Source of the DNA: Xanthobacteraceae bacterium
GTDB lineage: Bacteria; Pseudomonadota; Alphaproteobacteria; Rhizobiales; Xanthobacteraceae
DNA length: 64,000 nt
NCBI GenBank assembly: GCA_022844485.1
Contig: JALHLQ010000006.1
Span: 62,001 to 126,000, forward strand
Reading direction: 5' to 3'
Positions 53,072 through 62,179 of the stretch are shown here, piece after piece. Each line of letters opens with the position of its first letter. Position 1 is the first letter of the stretch. Under the pieces are notes generated by a model. It did not search any database. It was not told the DNA's origin and was given only the letters and a program-made list of their open reading frames with translations. The translations under genes and the position numbers were made by a program.

Positions 53072-53650
53072 ATGTCCAAGGCGAAGAAGGACCACGAGGT
53101 TGTCGCAACCTATGCCGATCATGAGGTGATCGTTCCTCCGAACAAGCTGAAGAAAGCAGTCGTGAAGATCAGCTCCGGCCAGCCTGCCGACGACCCGCTG
53201 GCGCGGGCCGAGCAGGCCTTGGCAGAGTTGTCGTCCGAATTCAACGTGTGGATGGAAAACGAGTGCATCAGGCTCGACGCTGCGCGGAACGCAGCCCGGA
53301 AGACCGGCCTTTCGGGCGAGGCGTTCGACATCCTGTTTCGCGCAGCGCACGATATCAAGGGCCAAGCCGCGACCTTCGGCTTTCCGAAGGTTGCGCCCGT
53401 CGCGGACAGCCTTTGCCGGCTGCTTGAATTTGCGCCTGAACCAGCCCGCATCCCGCCGACCCTGATCGACCAGCACGTCGACGCCGCACGGGCGATGGTG
53501 CGGGAAAACGCGCGCAAAGACGACGGAACCGCGGCCGCGCTCGGGATGCGCCTGCGCAATGTCACGGACGAGTTTCTCAAACGCGAGAACAAGGACCGGC
53601 CGGATGTGCTGGAACTGATCGCGGCGCCCAGCCTGGCTCCCGGCAACTGA
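53072..53650 (+). CDS. Histidine-phosphotransfer (HPt) domain protein
   Basis: A 192-residue helical protein with an HPt active-site helix, FRAAHDIKGQAATFGFP, in which H93 is the phosphorylated residue. The N-terminus (about 40 residues) is charged and variable. It lies 27 bases after the response-regulator gene, so the two are probably phosphorelay partners. No sensor kinase is encoded here. Confidence 0.8.
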   Translation: MSKAKKDHEVVATYADHEVIVPPNKLKKAVVKISSGQPADDPLARAEQALAELSSEFNVWMENECIRLDAARNAARKTGLSGEAFDILFRAAHDIKGQAATFGFPKVAPVADSLCRLLEFAPEPARIPPTLIDQHVDAARAMVRENARKDDGTAAALGMRLRNVTDEFLKRENKDRPDVLELIAAPSLAPGN

Positions 53651-53767
53651 GGCATTCGCCCGCTGCTTCGGGGTTTGCAGCTTGACCTCTATCAATGCCG
53701 TTCCGCCCCGCTATGCCGAAATGCCAGCCTTCGCCGCCTGCGCGCGGCTTGAGGAACGGATGTTCTC

Positions 53768-54010
53768 ATGGCCCAGTCGTCCCGATCGGTCGCCGCTCCC
53801 TTGATGGCTCAAATGATGGAGCGACTGAACATCGACATTGTCGCGACGACCCAATACGGATTCGGCGCCTCGATGCGCTCCGCCATGCGCCGCTGCGAAT
53901 GGTGCGACGAGAAGAACCAGTGTTCTCAGTGGCTCAAAGGCGCGCCGGCCAGCTTGGCTGAACCGCCCGTATTCTGCGCCAATAAAGACTGGTTCGCAGC
54001 CCTCGAATAG
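53768..54010 (+). CDS. DUF6455-family small Cys-rich protein
   Basis: An 80-residue protein with MRRCEWCDEKNQCSQWL and a later PVFCANKDWF, giving a CxxC...C...C pattern typical of DUF6455 proteins, which are common in alphaproteobacteria. A metal or Fe-S site is possible. It is convergent with the DUF2336 gene (4 bases apart) and follows the HPt gene. Function unknown. Confidence 0.7.
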   Translation: MAQSSRSVAAPLMAQMMERLNIDIVATTQYGFGASMRSAMRRCEWCDEKNQCSQWLKGAPASLAEPPVFCANKDWFAALE

Positions 54011-54014
54011 CAGG

Positions 54015-55187
54015 CTAAGCGGCCGCCAGCCGCAGCTTCTCGGACGGTTCAGATCGGACAAGCTCGCTGCAAAACAGGCGCGCCTCCTCACGCGCAGCCT
54101 CGGTTGCGAAGCGGCGCAAAAGGGTCAGCAAGGGCGCGATCTCGACGGCTTCCTCTTGGGCGCAGGCCGTGAGCACTCGCTCAACCATCCGTCGCCGCAG
54201 TTGCGCGGCTCCGCCCCTCGAGGCGACGTAGCCCGTTTCGTCCATTGCATCCAAGGCCGCATGGAATGCCGGAAGCACCGACTCCGGCAGCTCGGCGCGG
54301 CGGAACAGCGCGTCGCGCCCGGCGCCCCGGCGATCGTGAACGAGCGCGGAAACGCGCGCGACCGGCAGGCCGGAGAGTTTTGCCAGTGCCTCTTCAAAGA
54401 GACGGATGTTGCCGCAGAGAAGCGCCCGCAAGACGAGCGCTGCGGTCAGTTGGCCGCTTTCCCGCAGGTGCTGCACAAGCAGCCCCAGTTCCGAGCCGTC
54501 CACCGAGTCGGCCATCACAATCGTGACCTTCTCGCAGGCTTCCCGCGCAGCCTGGCGCGCCCGGGTCTCGTCGATCCAATCACGCCGCGTCACCAAGGAC
54601 GCGAGCGAATCGGCAAGCGTCCGCACCAGCGATTGCCGCACCTCGACGGGCAGATCGCCGCGCGCAAACAAGGCTTCGCGGAGAACGGGGTCTTGGCCAT
54701 GCCGCTGCGCAATCCGCTTCATCGAAAGCGGCACAATGTCGGCGCCCGGATTTGTGAGAAGCGTCAGACAGGCCGCCGCCGAACCGACCTCGGCCAGCGC
54801 GGCCGCGACGGCGCAAGGCAAGTCCGGCCGCCGGGCGATGGCTGCCTGCGCCCAATCATCCCCGCCGCCGATCATATCGACGAGATCCGAATCGACCAGC
54901 AGCGGCGAGTGCTGCATCACGATCGAGGCGATGTCCGGCTGATCGGAGGCAAGCGCGAGCACGACAGCCGGCGGCGCCGCGACACTGGCGGCCAGCGAAT
55001 GCGCGAGCGCCATGCGCACGAGCGGCGACGGATCATCCAGCAGCATGATCATCGCGCCCTCGGCCGCCATTCGATCATCGCTGGACAGATCAGAATAGAG
55101 GTAAGCGCGCGCAAGCGCGCTTGTCGCCTCCGCACGCTCCGATGCGCCGGCTGTCCTGACCCACTGCAAGAAATGTCGAACGATCAT
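54015..55187 (-). CDS. DUF2336 protein
   Basis: A 390-residue, all-helical, Ala/Leu-rich protein of the DUF2336 family. Repeated helical hairpins in the first 250 residues (LLDDPSPLVRMALAHSLA, then IARRPDLPCAVAAALAE) look HEAT-like. Its function is unestablished. The family is often found beside receiver and HPt genes in Hyphomicrobiales, as here, which suggests a scaffold or signalling role. Confidence 0.75.
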   Translation of the reverse strand: MIVRHFLQWVRTAGASERAEATSALARAYLYSDLSSDDRMAAEGAMIMLLDDPSPLVRMALAHSLAASVAAPPAVVLALASDQPDIASIVMQHSPLLVDSDLVDMIGGGDDWAQAAIARRPDLPCAVAAALAEVGSAAACLTLLTNPGADIVPLSMKRIAQRHGQDPVLREALFARGDLPVEVRQSLVRTLADSLASLVTRRDWIDETRARQAAREACEKVTIVMADSVDGSELGLLVQHLRESGQLTAALVLRALLCGNIRLFEEALAKLSGLPVARVSALVHDRRGAGRDALFRRAELPESVLPAFHAALDAMDETGYVASRGGAAQLRRRMVERVLTACAQEEAVEIAPLLTLLRRFATEAAREEARLFCSELVRSEPSEKLRLAAA

Positions 55188-55276
55188 GGTCTCTAGTGAA
55201 CGCGACCGAAGGTCCCAAGATACCCGCTCGAGAGGTTAGGCGACCCCGCTTAACAAAGCGTTCACCATAGGCGCGC

Positions 55277-56224
55277 TCACACGCGCGAGCGGATTTCAGG
55301 CCGAAGAAACTGGAAAAGATCGAGCGGGGCGCCGAGACGGCGCGGCGCATGGCCGGGCGAGGCGGCCGCCTCAACAGGCGGGACCGCGGCGGCCAGTTGA
55401 ACGGACGGATTGCGCTTGGCCCCCCACAAGTCTCCAACGACCGGAGACAGCGCGCCTCGCTGCTCCACCCGAAAAAGATCGTGGAAGATGGCCCCCGTCT
55501 TCAGAGCTGGCGCAAAGCCCGCCGCGGCGTGCGCCTGCGCCACAGCCTCGGCCGGCGAGAGGAGTTTCGGCTCCGCCCCATTTGCGTCGACGATCTTCGG
55601 AACCTCCGGGGCACCGAGATCGTGCCGGGAGACGAGAAGTTGATACACCTTTGCAAAACTGCGCGGGGCGCCGCGATCGTAGAAAATCGTCCGATTGGCC
55701 CTTGCGGCCTCCGGGAAGGCGTCCGCCGCGGGGGCGCTCGGGTTCTTCACAGCACCGGTAATGAGCTTGGTCGCACCCGCCGCTCCGAGGAAGTGAGCAA
55801 CGTACAGTTCTCCGTCGGTCGGTTTACGACCCAACGCCTCGCTGAGCCCGGCGGCGTTTTGGTTCGTGAACGCGCCGGCCATTACAGCATTGGCCTTGGG
55901 ATCCAGGCGAAGCTTCATGATCTCGCGGTACATGGCCGGGTCTTCGACGACGTAACGGCCGGACGGCGTTTTCGTGATCGCGTCAGCGTAGCGGCCATAA
56001 CCCAGTTCGGTCCCCGCTCCTTTCACGGTGCCGAGCCAGGTCTGATCGATGAATTGAAACAAGCCCGTAGCCGAAGACGTGGCGGCCTTGGCATTCGGGT
56101 CGAAGTTCGACTCGCGGAGCGCTGTTTTCAGGAGGTACTCGAACCCCGCCCCCGTCACGCGAGCAGCCTCGCGGATCGCTCCGGTCACTCGCGCGGCTAT
56201 ATCGCTGGTCGTGTCGATGAACAT
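55277..56224 (-). CDS. Lytic transglycosylase-like (SLT-fold) protein
   Basis: A 315-residue protein. An SLT-like domain at residues 20-160 has the catalytic Glu in LKTALRESNFDP and ATSSATGLFQFIDQTWLG, the motif set of goose-type/SLT muramidases. The C-terminal half is Ala/Pro-rich and unassigned, ending DLFQFLRPEI. No clear signal peptide is seen. The start is uncertain: ATG 56,224 or TTG 56,278. It is divergent from the MaoC gene. Confidence 0.7.
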   Translation of the reverse strand: MFIDTTSDIAARVTGAIREAARVTGAGFEYLLKTALRESNFDPNAKAATSSATGLFQFIDQTWLGTVKGAGTELGYGRYADAITKTPSGRYVVEDPAMYREIMKLRLDPKANAVMAGAFTNQNAAGLSEALGRKPTDGELYVAHFLGAAGATKLITGAVKNPSAPAADAFPEAARANRTIFYDRGAPRSFAKVYQLLVSRHDLGAPEVPKIVDANGAEPKLLSPAEAVAQAHAAAGFAPALKTGAIFHDLFRVEQRGALSPVVGDLWGAKRNPSVQLAAAVPPVEAAASPGHAPRRLGAPLDLFQFLRPEIRSRV

Positions 56225-56340
56225 ACGTGCAATCGTCCGGGCGAGCGTGCCCTCTCCGCCGCTTCGCAGCGTGGCCAAGTATGGTAAATGAATGGTTAAG
56301 GGTGGGTCCCAGCCCGCCGATTATGCAGGAGGAGGTCCCC

Positions 56341-56823
56341 ATGGAGACTGCGGCAGTCCGGCATCCCCGCGGCGGCCTCTATTTCGAAGACTTCATACCC
56401 GGACAGATCATCAAGCACCGGCTCACGCGGACCGTCACGGAAATGGACAACATGCTGTTTTCGAACATGACGCTGAACCCGCAGCCCCTCCATATCGATC
56501 GCCATTTCTGCGAGCAGGAGACCGAGTGGGGGCAGCCGCTCATGAACTCGCTGTTCACGCTCGGCTTGATGATCGGCATTTCCGTGAACGACCTCACTGT
56601 CGGCACCACGATCGCCAATCTCGGGATGACGGAGGTGAAGTTCCCCCATCCGCTATTCCACGGCGATACCGTGCACTGCACGACGGAGATCATCGGCAAA
56701 CGCGAATCGCAGTCGCGGCCCGGAGCGGGCATCGTCGAGTTCGATCACCGGGCTTACAACCAGAACGACAAGCTCGTGGCCGAATGCCGGCGCCAAGCCT
56801 TCATGCGCATGCGGCCGAAATAA
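56341..56823 (+). CDS. MaoC-family hydratase/dehydratase
   Basis: A 160-residue hotdog hydratase: YFEDFIPGQIIKHRLTRTVTE, then NPQPLHIDRHFCE carrying the catalytic Asp/His, and FPHPLFHGDTVHCTTEIIGKR. It adds water to a 2-enoyl-CoA, probably mesaconyl- or itaconyl-type given the CitE-like lyase gene six bases downstream. It has a strong AGGAGG site before the ATG at 56,341. Confidence 0.85.
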   Translation: METAAVRHPRGGLYFEDFIPGQIIKHRLTRTVTEMDNMLFSNMTLNPQPLHIDRHFCEQETEWGQPLMNSLFTLGLMIGISVNDLTVGTTIANLGMTEVKFPHPLFHGDTVHCTTEIIGKRESQSRPGAGIVEFDHRAYNQNDKLVAECRRQAFMRMRPK

Positions 56824-56829
56824 GCGCGC

Positions 56830-57711
56830 ATGCGCTCGCTTCTCTTCATCCCTGCCGACAGCCCCAAGAAATTGCAGAAGGGCTTGTCGAGCGCGGCCGA
56901 CGCCCTGATCCTCGATCTGGAAGACTCGGTTGCGACCGACCGCAAAGCGGATGCGCGCGCAATTGCCCTCGCGTTTCTCAAAGAGGCGAGCGCGTCCTCG
57001 TTGCGGCCGCGGCTGATCGTACGCGTCAACTCGCTCGACACGGGACTTACGGACGATGATCTCGATGGCGTCGTCGCCGGTGCGCCCGACGCTATCATGC
57101 TGCCGAAGGCTGAGGGCGGCCCTGCGGTCATCCACCTGGACGCGAAACTGACGGCGCGCGAGGCGGTGCACGGGATTGCGCACGGTCACACCGAGATCAT
57201 CGCTCTCGCGACAGAGACGGCGGCGTCCCTGTTTGCGGCAGGATCCTATCGCGGCGCAAGCGCGCGCCTGACGGGACTGACCTGGGGCGCCGAGGACCTG
57301 TCGGCCGACCTTGGCGCAGAGGCGAATCGCGACCAAGATGGGCGATTCACATCGCCCTATGTGATGGCGCGCAACCTGTGCCTGTTCGCCGCCGCCTCCG
57401 CCGGCGCGCAGGCGATCGACACGGTCCATATCGATTTTCGGAACGAGGCGGGATTGCGCGAGGAAGCGGAGGCGGCGCGGCGGGACGGCTTCACGGCCAA
57501 GATGGCGATCCACCCGGCGCAGGTCCCCATCATCAACGAGGTGTTCACGCCGACCGCGGACGCGATCGCGAGAGCGAAGACAATCATCGCGGCATTTGCG
57601 GCCGACCGGGACACGGGTGTCGTCGGCATCGGCGGCGTCATGTATGACCGCGCCCACGTCGCACGCGCCGAGCGACTCCTGGCGAGGGCGAAAGCCGCCG
57701 GGCTCGGATAG
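56830..57711 (+). CDS. CitE-like CoA-ester lyase (HpcH/HpaI aldolase family)
   Basis: A 293-residue TIM-barrel lyase: RSLLFIPADSPKKLQK, LDLEDSVATDRKADAR with acidic metal ligands, RVNSLDTGLTDDDL, LPKAEGGPAV and LTWGAEDLSADLGA. Relatives cleave malyl-, citramalyl- or methylmalyl-CoA into acetyl-CoA or propionyl-CoA and a 2-oxoacid. With the MaoC hydratase just upstream it forms a hydrate-then-cleave pair. The exact acyl chain is not readable. Confidence 0.83.
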   Translation: MRSLLFIPADSPKKLQKGLSSAADALILDLEDSVATDRKADARAIALAFLKEASASSLRPRLIVRVNSLDTGLTDDDLDGVVAGAPDAIMLPKAEGGPAVIHLDAKLTAREAVHGIAHGHTEIIALATETAASLFAAGSYRGASARLTGLTWGAEDLSADLGAEANRDQDGRFTSPYVMARNLCLFAAASAGAQAIDTVHIDFRNEAGLREEAEAARRDGFTAKMAIHPAQVPIINEVFTPTADAIARAKTIIAAFAADRDTGVVGIGGVMYDRAHVARAERLLARAKAAGLG

Positions 57712-57732
57712 CAGCACGCGGTCGAGCGGTGT

Positions 57733-60147
57733 TTACGGCAGCCGCTCGGTTTCGATCCGCCGCGCCTCATCGGGAATGGGCTTGAGGCTCGTTCGGACGC
57801 GCAGCCAGTGCGCAACGATGGCCGCGGCAAGAAGCGCCGCGCCGACAAGGTCGAGCAAAGGGTCGACGGTTAGGAGCAGGACGCCGCCGGCGGCCGCAAG
57901 GATGCGCTCTGCGCCATTCGCCTCACGCAACGCATATCCGGTCGCGCCGATGCAAATTCCAAGCAAGGCCAAGCAAGAGGTCGCGAAAATCAAACTGATT
58001 CCCGCCCATTCGTCCAAGGACGCCGGCCATTCTCCGGCAGGCGTGATCATCAGAAGCCGTGTGCCTTCCGGCGTGAGGCAGAACATGAACGGAACCAGAA
58101 ACGCTGGCAACGTGTATTTCCAGGCCTGCAGCATGGTCTTGAACGGGTTGCCGCCGGTGATCGCAGAGGCGGCAAACGGTGCCAGCGCAGTCGGGGGCGA
58201 CACGTCAGCCAGCACCGCATAGTAGAACATGAACATGTGCGCGGCCGGCTCCGCGACGCCGGTTTTGGTCAAGGCCGGCACCAGCATGACCGCCGCGATG
58301 ATGTAACTGGCGGTCACCGGCACTGCTGTGCCCAAAATCCACATCGCGATCGCGGCGAGCGCGATCGTGGCGAAACGCGAGCCGCCCCCGATATTGACAA
58401 TAATGGAGGAGATCGTCAGCCCCAGGCCGGTCAGATTCACGACCGACACAATCAGTCCGGCGCAGGCGCAGGTCGCAGCGATTCCCAGTACCGACCGTGA
58501 CCCGCTCACCAGCGATTCGATCATCCCTGGGCGGTGATGCTGCGCACGCAGCTTGGCCTGGGCCGCCGTGTGAGAGCGCGCTTGCATCCACCAGCGCAGC
58601 CCCGAGCACAGGACCGCAACCGCGAGGCCCCAGAAGACGGCGGTGGAAATGCGCGCGTCGAAAAGTTGGCCTAAATCGTGTCGCGTGGCGAGGCCCAACA
58701 CTCCGTAGACATACGCGGCGACTCCGGCCGCCACCCCGATACCGAAATCGAACGGACTAACGAGACGGCTATGCGGCCGGATCATTGACAAGCCGAAAGC
58801 GATGGCGATCGACCAGAACACCGCCATGAAGGACGTGAAGCCGAGAACGAGAAATACCGCTATCGCCGCGAGCGAGAGGAAATGATAGCCCTCGGTTCTG
58901 GTCAAAATCCACAATGACTCATCTGACGTTTTGGTCGGCTTGATCTGGAGGCGACGCGCATCCGCTTCCGTCATCAGCCAGCACGAGAAGTAGTAGAGAG
59001 CGGTCGGGATCGACGCGTAGATCAGGATTTGCAGATAATCGACGCGAAGATATTCTGCGATGATGAAAGCGGCGGCGCCCAAAGTCGGCGGCGACAAGGT
59101 CGCACCGATCCCGGCGGCCGACAGCATTCCTCCCGCAACGTTCGGCGCATAGCCGGAGCGTTTGAGCATCGGCCAGGCAAGTGAGGCGACCGTGACTGTC
59201 GTGGCGACGCCGGAACCCGACACCGTGCCGAGCAGAAATCCGGACGACACCACGGCCCGGCCCGGGGCTGAGGCGGACGGCCTCTTCCCGAACAGCGCAA
59301 AAGACCAATTGATGAAGAACTTCCCCGCCCCGCCACGTTCAAGGACAGCGCCGTAAATCGTGAACAGGATGATGAAAGTCGAAGCGACATCGATCGGCGT
59401 CGAGAAGATGCCTTCCAGCGTCAGATAATTCTGACCGATGATCCGATTGAACGAAAACCCGCGGTGATCGAACGGCTCCGGGATCGAGGGTCCGAAGTAG
59501 CAATAGATCAGGAAAGCGACGGCGATGGCCGGCAGAATCCAGCCCACGGTCCGCCGCGTCGCTTCCAGGATGAGCAGGACCAGCATGCCGCCAAGCACCA
59601 GCTCTTCGGCCGTTGGCCGGGTCGGCCTGTTCTTGTATTCGTCAAGATAGAGCCAGAGATAAGCCGCCGCCGCGATGGACAGGACAACGAAGACCCAATC
59701 GATCGCCCGAGTCCGAATCAGCCAAGGCACGCGCGCAGCAATGGGGTAAGCCGCAAAACACGCCGCCATGAGGGCAAGAACCAGCCCGCCGACAACGCTG
59801 CGCGCAAAAATGTCGGCTTCGACCGCTAGAGCCGCGATGAGCGCAAGCGCGAGCGCGCTCGACAACCATTCTTCAGCGGTGGCCGCTCGCGGCCGGCTCG
59901 TTCGCGACAAGGGATACAGAAGAAAGACGAGTGCGAGAACCGTGCTTAGAAAGCTCGCCCGGTAGAAGGACGTATTGACGGCAAATTGCGTCCAATAGAT
60001 CGCGTAGGCCGAGAGGCCGAACGCGGCGAAGGCGGTGAGAAGTCCGGTCCACCCTTTCGACAGGTGCGCCGGACCTCCTTCGGAATCAGCCGTCAGTCGC
60101 TCAAGCTCATCCTCGGTTAGTTCGATCTTGTCCGCTGTCTCTCGCAT
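57733..60147 (-). CDS. TRAP transporter fused permease (4TM/12TM)
   Basis: An 804-residue membrane protein fusing the small (DctQ-like) and large (DctM-like) TRAP permease parts, the type paired with TAXI binding proteins. SGFLLGTVSGSGVATTVTVASLAWP and GTAVPVTASYIIAAVMLVPAL are large-subunit signatures. A cytoplasmic N-terminus of about 30 residues precedes the first helix. It begins three bases after the binding-protein gene ends. Confidence 0.9.
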   Translation of the reverse strand: MRETADKIELTEDELERLTADSEGGPAHLSKGWTGLLTAFAAFGLSAYAIYWTQFAVNTSFYRASFLSTVLALVFLLYPLSRTSRPRAATAEEWLSSALALALIAALAVEADIFARSVVGGLVLALMAACFAAYPIAARVPWLIRTRAIDWVFVVLSIAAAAYLWLYLDEYKNRPTRPTAEELVLGGMLVLLILEATRRTVGWILPAIAVAFLIYCYFGPSIPEPFDHRGFSFNRIIGQNYLTLEGIFSTPIDVASTFIILFTIYGAVLERGGAGKFFINWSFALFGKRPSASAPGRAVVSSGFLLGTVSGSGVATTVTVASLAWPMLKRSGYAPNVAGGMLSAAGIGATLSPPTLGAAAFIIAEYLRVDYLQILIYASIPTALYYFSCWLMTEADARRLQIKPTKTSDESLWILTRTEGYHFLSLAAIAVFLVLGFTSFMAVFWSIAIAFGLSMIRPHSRLVSPFDFGIGVAAGVAAYVYGVLGLATRHDLGQLFDARISTAVFWGLAVAVLCSGLRWWMQARSHTAAQAKLRAQHHRPGMIESLVSGSRSVLGIAATCACAGLIVSVVNLTGLGLTISSIIVNIGGGSRFATIALAAIAMWILGTAVPVTASYIIAAVMLVPALTKTGVAEPAAHMFMFYYAVLADVSPPTALAPFAASAITGGNPFKTMLQAWKYTLPAFLVPFMFCLTPEGTRLLMITPAGEWPASLDEWAGISLIFATSCLALLGICIGATGYALREANGAERILAAAGGVLLLTVDPLLDLVGAALLAAAIVAHWLRVRTSLKPIPDEARRIETERLP

Positions 60148-60150
60148 GCC

Positions 60151-61128
60151 TTAGTTGAGCACGCCTTTGGACCGGTAGAACGCCTCCGCGGCCGGATGGA
60201 AGGGGACGGCGGTTCTGGTCGCGGCGTCCTTCAGGTTGAGCTTGCGGGCCTCGGGATGAATTTTGTGAACCTCGTCGAGATTGGCGAAGATCCCGGTAAG
60301 AATGCCGGTGACGAGCTCGTTCGACGCATTGCCCGGGGACATCATTAAGTTCGCAAGACCAAGCCCTGCGACATCTTCCGTCATGCCCGGATAGGCGCCC
60401 TTTGACAGCAAAAAAGGCCGATACAGGCCGGGAAATTTTCTCTCCAGTTCGGCGCGCTCGGTGGTGATCGGAAGAAAGCGGATCGGCGTCTGCCCGGTCG
60501 TCGCCAGATCGCGGACGGCCGCCGTCGGCACGCCGCCTCCCCAAAAGAAGGCTGAGATTTTTCCATCCTTCATGGCATTAGCCGACTCGGCCACGCTGAG
60601 GTTGTCGCGCGTAACGTCTTTTTTGGGGTCTAGCCCGGCTGCCTCCAGCACGCGGTCAGCAATGCCCTCGGTTGAAGACCCAGGCGAGCCAACCCCGACG
60701 CGATGCCCTTTCAAACCGGCCACCGTCGTGACATTCGAGCTCTGTGAGGCGACGATATGCACGTAGCTGTCATAGATCCATGCAATGGAGCGGATGTTCT
60801 GCTTTCCATCCTTCGCATAGGCGCCTGTGCCCATGAGACCGTCAAAGGCGGAGTCGATCGTCGCGAAGCCGATCTCGGCTTCTCCGCTATGCAAGAGTTT
60901 GACATTGTCGACCGAGCCGCCCGTCACCTGCGCTGTCACCTGCATGTTCGGGACGCGTTCGCTCAAGACCTTCGCCAGTCCGCCGCCATATGGATAATAC
61001 ACGCCGCCAGTTCCACCGGTGACAATGGTGATGCGCTGCCGTCTTTGCGCAATGGCGGGCGCCGCGAACGTCGCGGCCACAAGTCCGACTCCGATTTTTA
61101 TCGCCGTGCGGCGCGTGAAGCCTGTCAT
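60151..61128 (-). CDS. TAXI-family TRAP solute-binding protein
   Basis: A 325-residue periplasmic receptor with a twin-arginine-like leader (FTRRTAIKIGVG) cut near AIA-QRR. The mature part opens ITIVTGGTGGVYYPYGGGLA, the TAXI hallmark, with LKGHRVGVGSPGSSTEGI and FFWGGGVPTAAVRDL in the second lobe. The ligand is probably a carboxylate broken down by the neighbouring enzymes. Confidence 0.9.
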   Translation of the reverse strand: MTGFTRRTAIKIGVGLVAATFAAPAIAQRRQRITIVTGGTGGVYYPYGGGLAKVLSERVPNMQVTAQVTGGSVDNVKLLHSGEAEIGFATIDSAFDGLMGTGAYAKDGKQNIRSIAWIYDSYVHIVASQSSNVTTVAGLKGHRVGVGSPGSSTEGIADRVLEAAGLDPKKDVTRDNLSVAESANAMKDGKISAFFWGGGVPTAAVRDLATTGQTPIRFLPITTERAELERKFPGLYRPFLLSKGAYPGMTEDVAGLGLANLMMSPGNASNELVTGILTGIFANLDEVHKIHPEARKLNLKDAATRTAVPFHPAAEAFYRSKGVLN

Positions 61129-61179
61129 CTTGATCCTCCCTGATCATCTTTTATTGTCGCAACGAGAGCGGCGAGCCGT

Positions 61180-62076
61180 TCACCTTTTCCGCAAAGACCG
61201 CTTTTTCGGTTCTGTTCGAATAGATCCGGACGCAAGGTAGCGCCGGAGCGCATCGCGGATCATGTCGACTATGGCGTGCTCACGGCGGATGAAATCGTCC
61301 AGCGGACCGGAAACCGCGACCGCGAGCGGCCGTTCGCGGCGATCGATTCCGCTCGGCAAGGGGACCGCAATCGATCCGGCTCCCGGCGTAACGAGGCCTT
61401 TGGAGAAGACATGCCCCTCGTCGCGGCCGCGCTGCACATGCGATTGCACGCGTCGAAGGTCGATGGGCGGCCTCTCGCCGGAAGCCTCGGCATTGGTCCG
61501 CAGCACCAGCGCGCGTATCTCGTCCGCGCTCGCCCCGGAAAGCAGGGCGAAGCCGGTGGCCGACCAAACCACGAGGCGGCGCGAGCCTCGCGGAACATGG
61601 AAACGCATTGCGCGGCTCGCCTGAATGACGTGGACGTAATGCGAATAAATCCCGTTCCGCGCAGCAAGAATAACGGTGTCCCCGGTCTTGCAGGAAATCT
61701 CCTCGAGCATGCGCGTGAGCGTGCCGTTGCGCACCGGCCCCTTGTCGAGCCAGGTGCCGAGAAGGGTGACCCGCGGCGTCGGCAGAAAAGTCCGGCTGAC
61801 TGGGTCATAATCCAGGTGCCCAAGCTGGGTGAGGCATTTCAGGAGAACGGAGGTCGATGATTGTGGATAGCCGAGCGCGTCCGCAATCTCGGCGACCCGC
61901 GCCTCCCGCTGAACCTCGTCAAAGAATTCGAGCACCTGAAGCGCGCGGCCGGCCGACTTGACCAGGCTTGCTTTCCGCGCCCCCGCATCCAGTGCAACCG
62001 GAAGCTCGCGTTCGGATGGGAGGCGGCGGGCCATGCTCATAAGCGCAGTCTCATGCAGGCGCGTCCGCGTGTCCAT
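61180..62076 (-). CDS. IclR-family transcriptional regulator
   Basis: A 298-residue regulator. The N-terminal winged helix reads SAGRALQVLEFFDEVQREARVAEIADALGYPQSSTSVLLKCL. The effector domain follows, with LPSGIDRRERPLAVAVSGPLDDF near the end. The ATG at 62,076 lies within the palindrome at 62,075-62,088, so autoregulation is likely; a start at 62,040 would leave the palindrome outside the gene. It is upstream of the TRAP genes and divergent from the acyl-CoA dehydrogenases. Confidence 0.85.
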   Translation of the reverse strand: MDTRTRLHETALMSMARRLPSERELPVALDAGARKASLVKSAGRALQVLEFFDEVQREARVAEIADALGYPQSSTSVLLKCLTQLGHLDYDPVSRTFLPTPRVTLLGTWLDKGPVRNGTLTRMLEEISCKTGDTVILAARNGIYSHYVHVIQASRAMRFHVPRGSRRLVVWSATGFALLSGASADEIRALVLRTNAEASGERPPIDLRRVQSHVQRGRDEGHVFSKGLVTPGAGSIAVPLPSGIDRRERPLAVAVSGPLDDFIRREHAIVDMIRDALRRYLASGSIRTEPKKRSLRKR

Positions 62077-62088
62077 CACATATGTGAT
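62075..62088. promoter_or_regulatory. IclR operator candidate
   Basis: ATCACATATGTGAT is a perfect 14-bp palindrome at the iclR start, between divergent genes. IclR proteins bind palindromes of about this size. Confidence 0.5.
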
Positions 62089-62179
62089 TATTATCATTTG
62101 ACTTCTGCTGCCGATTTGCTGCACCCGGCCTGCGGTGCATAGTGAAGCCCAAGCCTCCGGGGCAGAGGGGCCAAGGGAT

